DNA of 16,262 nucleotides from an uncultured Lachnospiraceae bacterium (GTDB lineage: Bacteria; Bacillota; Clostridia; Lachnospirales; Lachnospiraceae), in NCBI GenBank assembly GCA_902796695.1, contig CADBQE010000277.1, forward strand, positions 1-16,262, given 5' to 3'. The notes beneath the pieces were generated by a model. The model saw only the letters and a program-made list of their open reading frames with translations, searched no databases and was not told the origin of the DNA. Each line of letters starts with the position of its first letter. Position 1 is the stretch's first letter. This document shows positions 14,625 to 16,262 of the stretch, piece after piece. The position numbers were made by a program, and so were the translations under genes.

Positions 14625-15467
14625 ATGAGCATCAATCTGCAGTGGTATCCGGGCCATATGACGAAGGCCAGACGGGCTATGGAAGAGAGCCTCCGTCTGG
14701 TGGACATGATCGTGGAGATCCGGGATGCCAGGCTCCCGTATTCCAGCGCCAATCCGGACCTGGCCGGAATGGGACAGGGGAAAAAGCGCATTCTGATCCT
14801 GAATAAAAGCGATCTGGCCGATCCGGAGGAAACAGAAAAGTGGATGGCCGCTTTCCGGCAGCAGGATATGATCCCGCTCTCCATGGACGCTCGCGTGCGC
14901 GGCGACTGTACCGGGATCCTGCGCCTTCTGAATGAACTGGCCGCGGAAAAGAAAGCCAAAGACTTAAAACGCGGGATCAAGAACCGTCCGGCCCGCCTGA
15001 TGGTCGCCGGAATCCCCAATGTGGGAAAATCCACACTGATCAATTCCCTGGCCGGGCGCGCCAGCACCAAAACCGGAGATAAGCCGGGCGTTACCCGCGG
15101 CCTGCAGTGGATCCGCCTGAGCGCGTCGCTGGAACTTCTGGATACGCCTGGGATCCTCTGGCCTCGCTTTGAAGAGGAAGCCGTGGGACTGAAGCTGGCC
15201 CTGATGGGGGCGATCCGTGAGGAGATCCTCCCCGCGGAAGAGCTGGCCCTGGCCGGCCGGAAGCTGCTGGAGGAGCGCTATCCGAAGGCCCTGACCGAGC
15301 GATACGGCCTTTCGGAGGACAATTCTCCGGCCTGGCTGACGGAACTGGCGCAGAAGCAGTCCCTGCTGCAGAAGGGCGGCGAACCGGATACGGCCAGAGC
15401 CGCGGCCCGCTTTCTGGACGATCTGAAAAAAGGAAAACTGGGACGGATCACGCTCGAGTCCCCTTAA
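14625..15467 (+). CDS. rbgA: Ribosome biogenesis GTPase RbgA (YlqF)
   Basis: This circularly permuted GTPase drives late 50S assembly, in particular incorporation of L16 and other late proteins. The 280 residues match the family (about 282). Motif order shows the permutation: WYPGHMTKARRAM at 7-19, G4 as NKSD at 60-63, then G1 as GIPNVGKST at 129-137, GVTRGLQW at 155-162 and G3 as LDTPGILWP at 172-180. A C-terminal helical ANTAR-like domain follows. I chose ATG 14625, preceded by GAGGTG at 14616-14621 across the lepB stop. An upstream in-frame ATG at 14529 lies inside lepB and encodes 32 residues foreign to the family. Position next to lepB and rnhB is the standard Firmicutes order. Confidence 0.96.
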   Translation: MSINLQWYPGHMTKARRAMEESLRLVDMIVEIRDARLPYSSANPDLAGMGQGKKRILILNKSDLADPEETEKWMAAFRQQDMIPLSMDARVRGDCTGILRLLNELAAEKKAKDLKRGIKNRPARLMVAGIPNVGKSTLINSLAGRASTKTGDKPGVTRGLQWIRLSASLELLDTPGILWPRFEEEAVGLKLALMGAIREEILPAEELALAGRKLLEERYPKALTERYGLSEDNSPAWLTELAQKQSLLQKGGEPDTARAAARFLDDLKKGKLGRITLESP

Positions 15468-15484
15468 GATCAAAGAGGAATGAT

Positions 15485-16078
15485 ATGGCATTCTGGAACA
15501 GAAACAAAGACCCCGAACCCGTTAAAATAGAAAAAGAACCCGCTCTCTGGAAGGATATCCTGAGCACCCTGCTGCATCTGGCGCTGCTGGTCGGATTTGT
15601 GATCTTTTTCCTGACCTGCATCGGACAGCGGGTAGAAGTGGACGGGAACTCCATGGAAGACACCCTGCATAACCATGACCAGCTGATCGTGGACTGCTTT
15701 ACCTACCGCTTCCTGCACGCGCCCGAGCGGCAGGATATTGTGGTATTCCGGCTGAAAGATGATCCGGGCACGTTTTACGTCAAGCGCGTCATCGGCCTGC
15801 CCGGCGAAACGGTCCGGATCAAAAATTCCGTGATCTATATCAACGGAGAAGCGATCGACGACCCTTATGCGACCCAGAAAACATTTCCCGCCGGTTCCGC
15901 CGAGGATCTGATCGTTCTGGGCGAAGATGAGTATTTCGTTATGGGAGACAACCGCAACAACAGTCTGGATTCCCGCTATTCCCTGGGCCCCGTCAAGCGC
16001 AGCCAGTTTGTGGGCCGCGCCTGGGTCCGGATCTGGCCGTTTGAAAACCGCGGCAGCCTGACGTCGGGGGAACGATGA
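15485..16078 (+). CDS. lepB: Type I signal peptidase, canonical copy
   Basis: This second S26 signal peptidase has 197 residues. It shows a charged cytoplasmic N terminus, one membrane segment (about 27-46), catalytic Ser56 in DGNSMEDTL, Lys100 in YVKRVIGLPGE and a complete box E, GDNRNNSLDSR, at 154-164. It is predicted to be fully active and is clearly distinct in sequence from the copy 5' of rbgA (only core boxes shared). The ribosome site is AAGAGGAA, ending at 15480, before ATG 15485. Its stop lies one base before the rnhB start, so translation is probably coupled. Confidence 0.96.
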   Translation: MAFWNRNKDPEPVKIEKEPALWKDILSTLLHLALLVGFVIFFLTCIGQRVEVDGNSMEDTLHNHDQLIVDCFTYRFLHAPERQDIVVFRLKDDPGTFYVKRVIGLPGETVRIKNSVIYINGEAIDDPYATQKTFPAGSAEDLIVLGEDEYFVMGDNRNNSLDSRYSLGPVKRSQFVGRAWVRIWPFENRGSLTSGER

Positions 16079-16079
16079 T

Positions 16080-16262
16080 ATGGCCCGCCTTACGCTGGAG
16101 CAGGAACGGGAGCGGTTGGCTTCCCTGTGTGTTTATGAGCGGGAATTTGCCGCCTTCTCCCCGATCGCCGGGATTGATGAAGCCGGCCGCGGCCCGTTAG
16201 CCGGCCCCGTTGCCGCCGCTGCCGTGATCCTGGATCCGGCGCAGGAGATCCTGTATATCAAC
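16080..16262 (+). CDS. rnhB: Ribonuclease HII, 5' end only
   Basis: This is the start of RNase HII, which removes RNA from RNA-DNA hybrids and single ribonucleotides from DNA. The 61 visible residues include IAGIDEAGRGPLAGPVAAAAVIL at about 30-52, which carries the first catalytic Asp and Glu (DEAGRG). The gene runs past the window end, so the remaining catalytic acids are not seen. It begins one base after the lepB stop codon with a GGGGG tract as ribosome site. Its place after rbgA-lepB is the classic Firmicutes arrangement. Confidence 0.95.
   Translation, partial: MARLTLEQERERLASLCVYEREFAAFSPIAGIDEAGRGPLAGPVAAAAVILDPAQEILYIN

Overview
The window reads as chromosomal core sequence of a GC-rich member of the Clostridia (Firmicutes), most like Lachnospiraceae. 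This is inferred from gene order (relA / MBL hydrolase / hemZ / hisS, then ylxM-ffh-rpsP-khpA-rimM-trmD-rplS ... lepB-rbgA-lepB-rnhB), from Shine-Dalgarno sites of the AGGAGG type, and from family signatures such as HemZ, YlxM and RbgA. All genes lie on the + strand. The long minus-strand ORFs are GC-driven shadows. There is no tRNA, rRNA, CRISPR array, insertion sequence or phage gene, and no gene-free stretch longer than about 190 bases.

Layout. (1) 1-6110: the 3' end of dnaE, then a bifunctional (p)ppGpp synthetase/hydrolase, a glyoxalase-II-like metallo-hydrolase, the radical-SAM protein HemZ and histidyl-tRNA synthetase. They are tightly packed or overlapping and close with a strong intrinsic terminator at 6071-6109. 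(2) 6091-9727: the SRP/ribosome-maturation operon ylxM-ffh-rpsP-khpA-rimM-trmD. Its likely promoter has a -35 box buried in the 3' arm of the hisS terminator. A perfect GC-rich inverted repeat sits between khpA and rimM. (3) 9752-10238: rplS (L19) with its own promoter, a structured leader that looks like an L19 autoregulatory leader, and a UUCG-capped terminator. (4) 10272-14033: a three-gene envelope-sugar cassette with its own extended -10 promoter and a 109-nt leader: a GtrA-like four-TM protein, a PRK07208-type FAD/NAD(P) oxidoreductase related to UDP-galactopyranose mutases, and a large GT-C-like membrane protein. (5) 14057 to the end: two dissimilar type I signal peptidases flanking the ribosome-assembly GTPase rbgA, then the start of rnhB.

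How the parts work together. Most genes serve translation, its stress control and protein export: stringent response, tRNA charging and methylation, 30S and 50S maturation, SRP targeting, signal peptide removal and RNase HII. The sugar cassette interrupts the usual rplS-lepB-rbgA-rnhB order. I see no terminator or new promoter between it and the lepB-rbgA-lepB-rnhB genes, so those housekeeping genes may now be transcribed from the cassette promoter. The cassette, the divergent first signal peptidase, the overlapping terminator/promoter and the uORF at the gtrA start are the points most worth a second look. I did not find an unmistakably new system. The cassette is the only candidate for an undescribed pathway.
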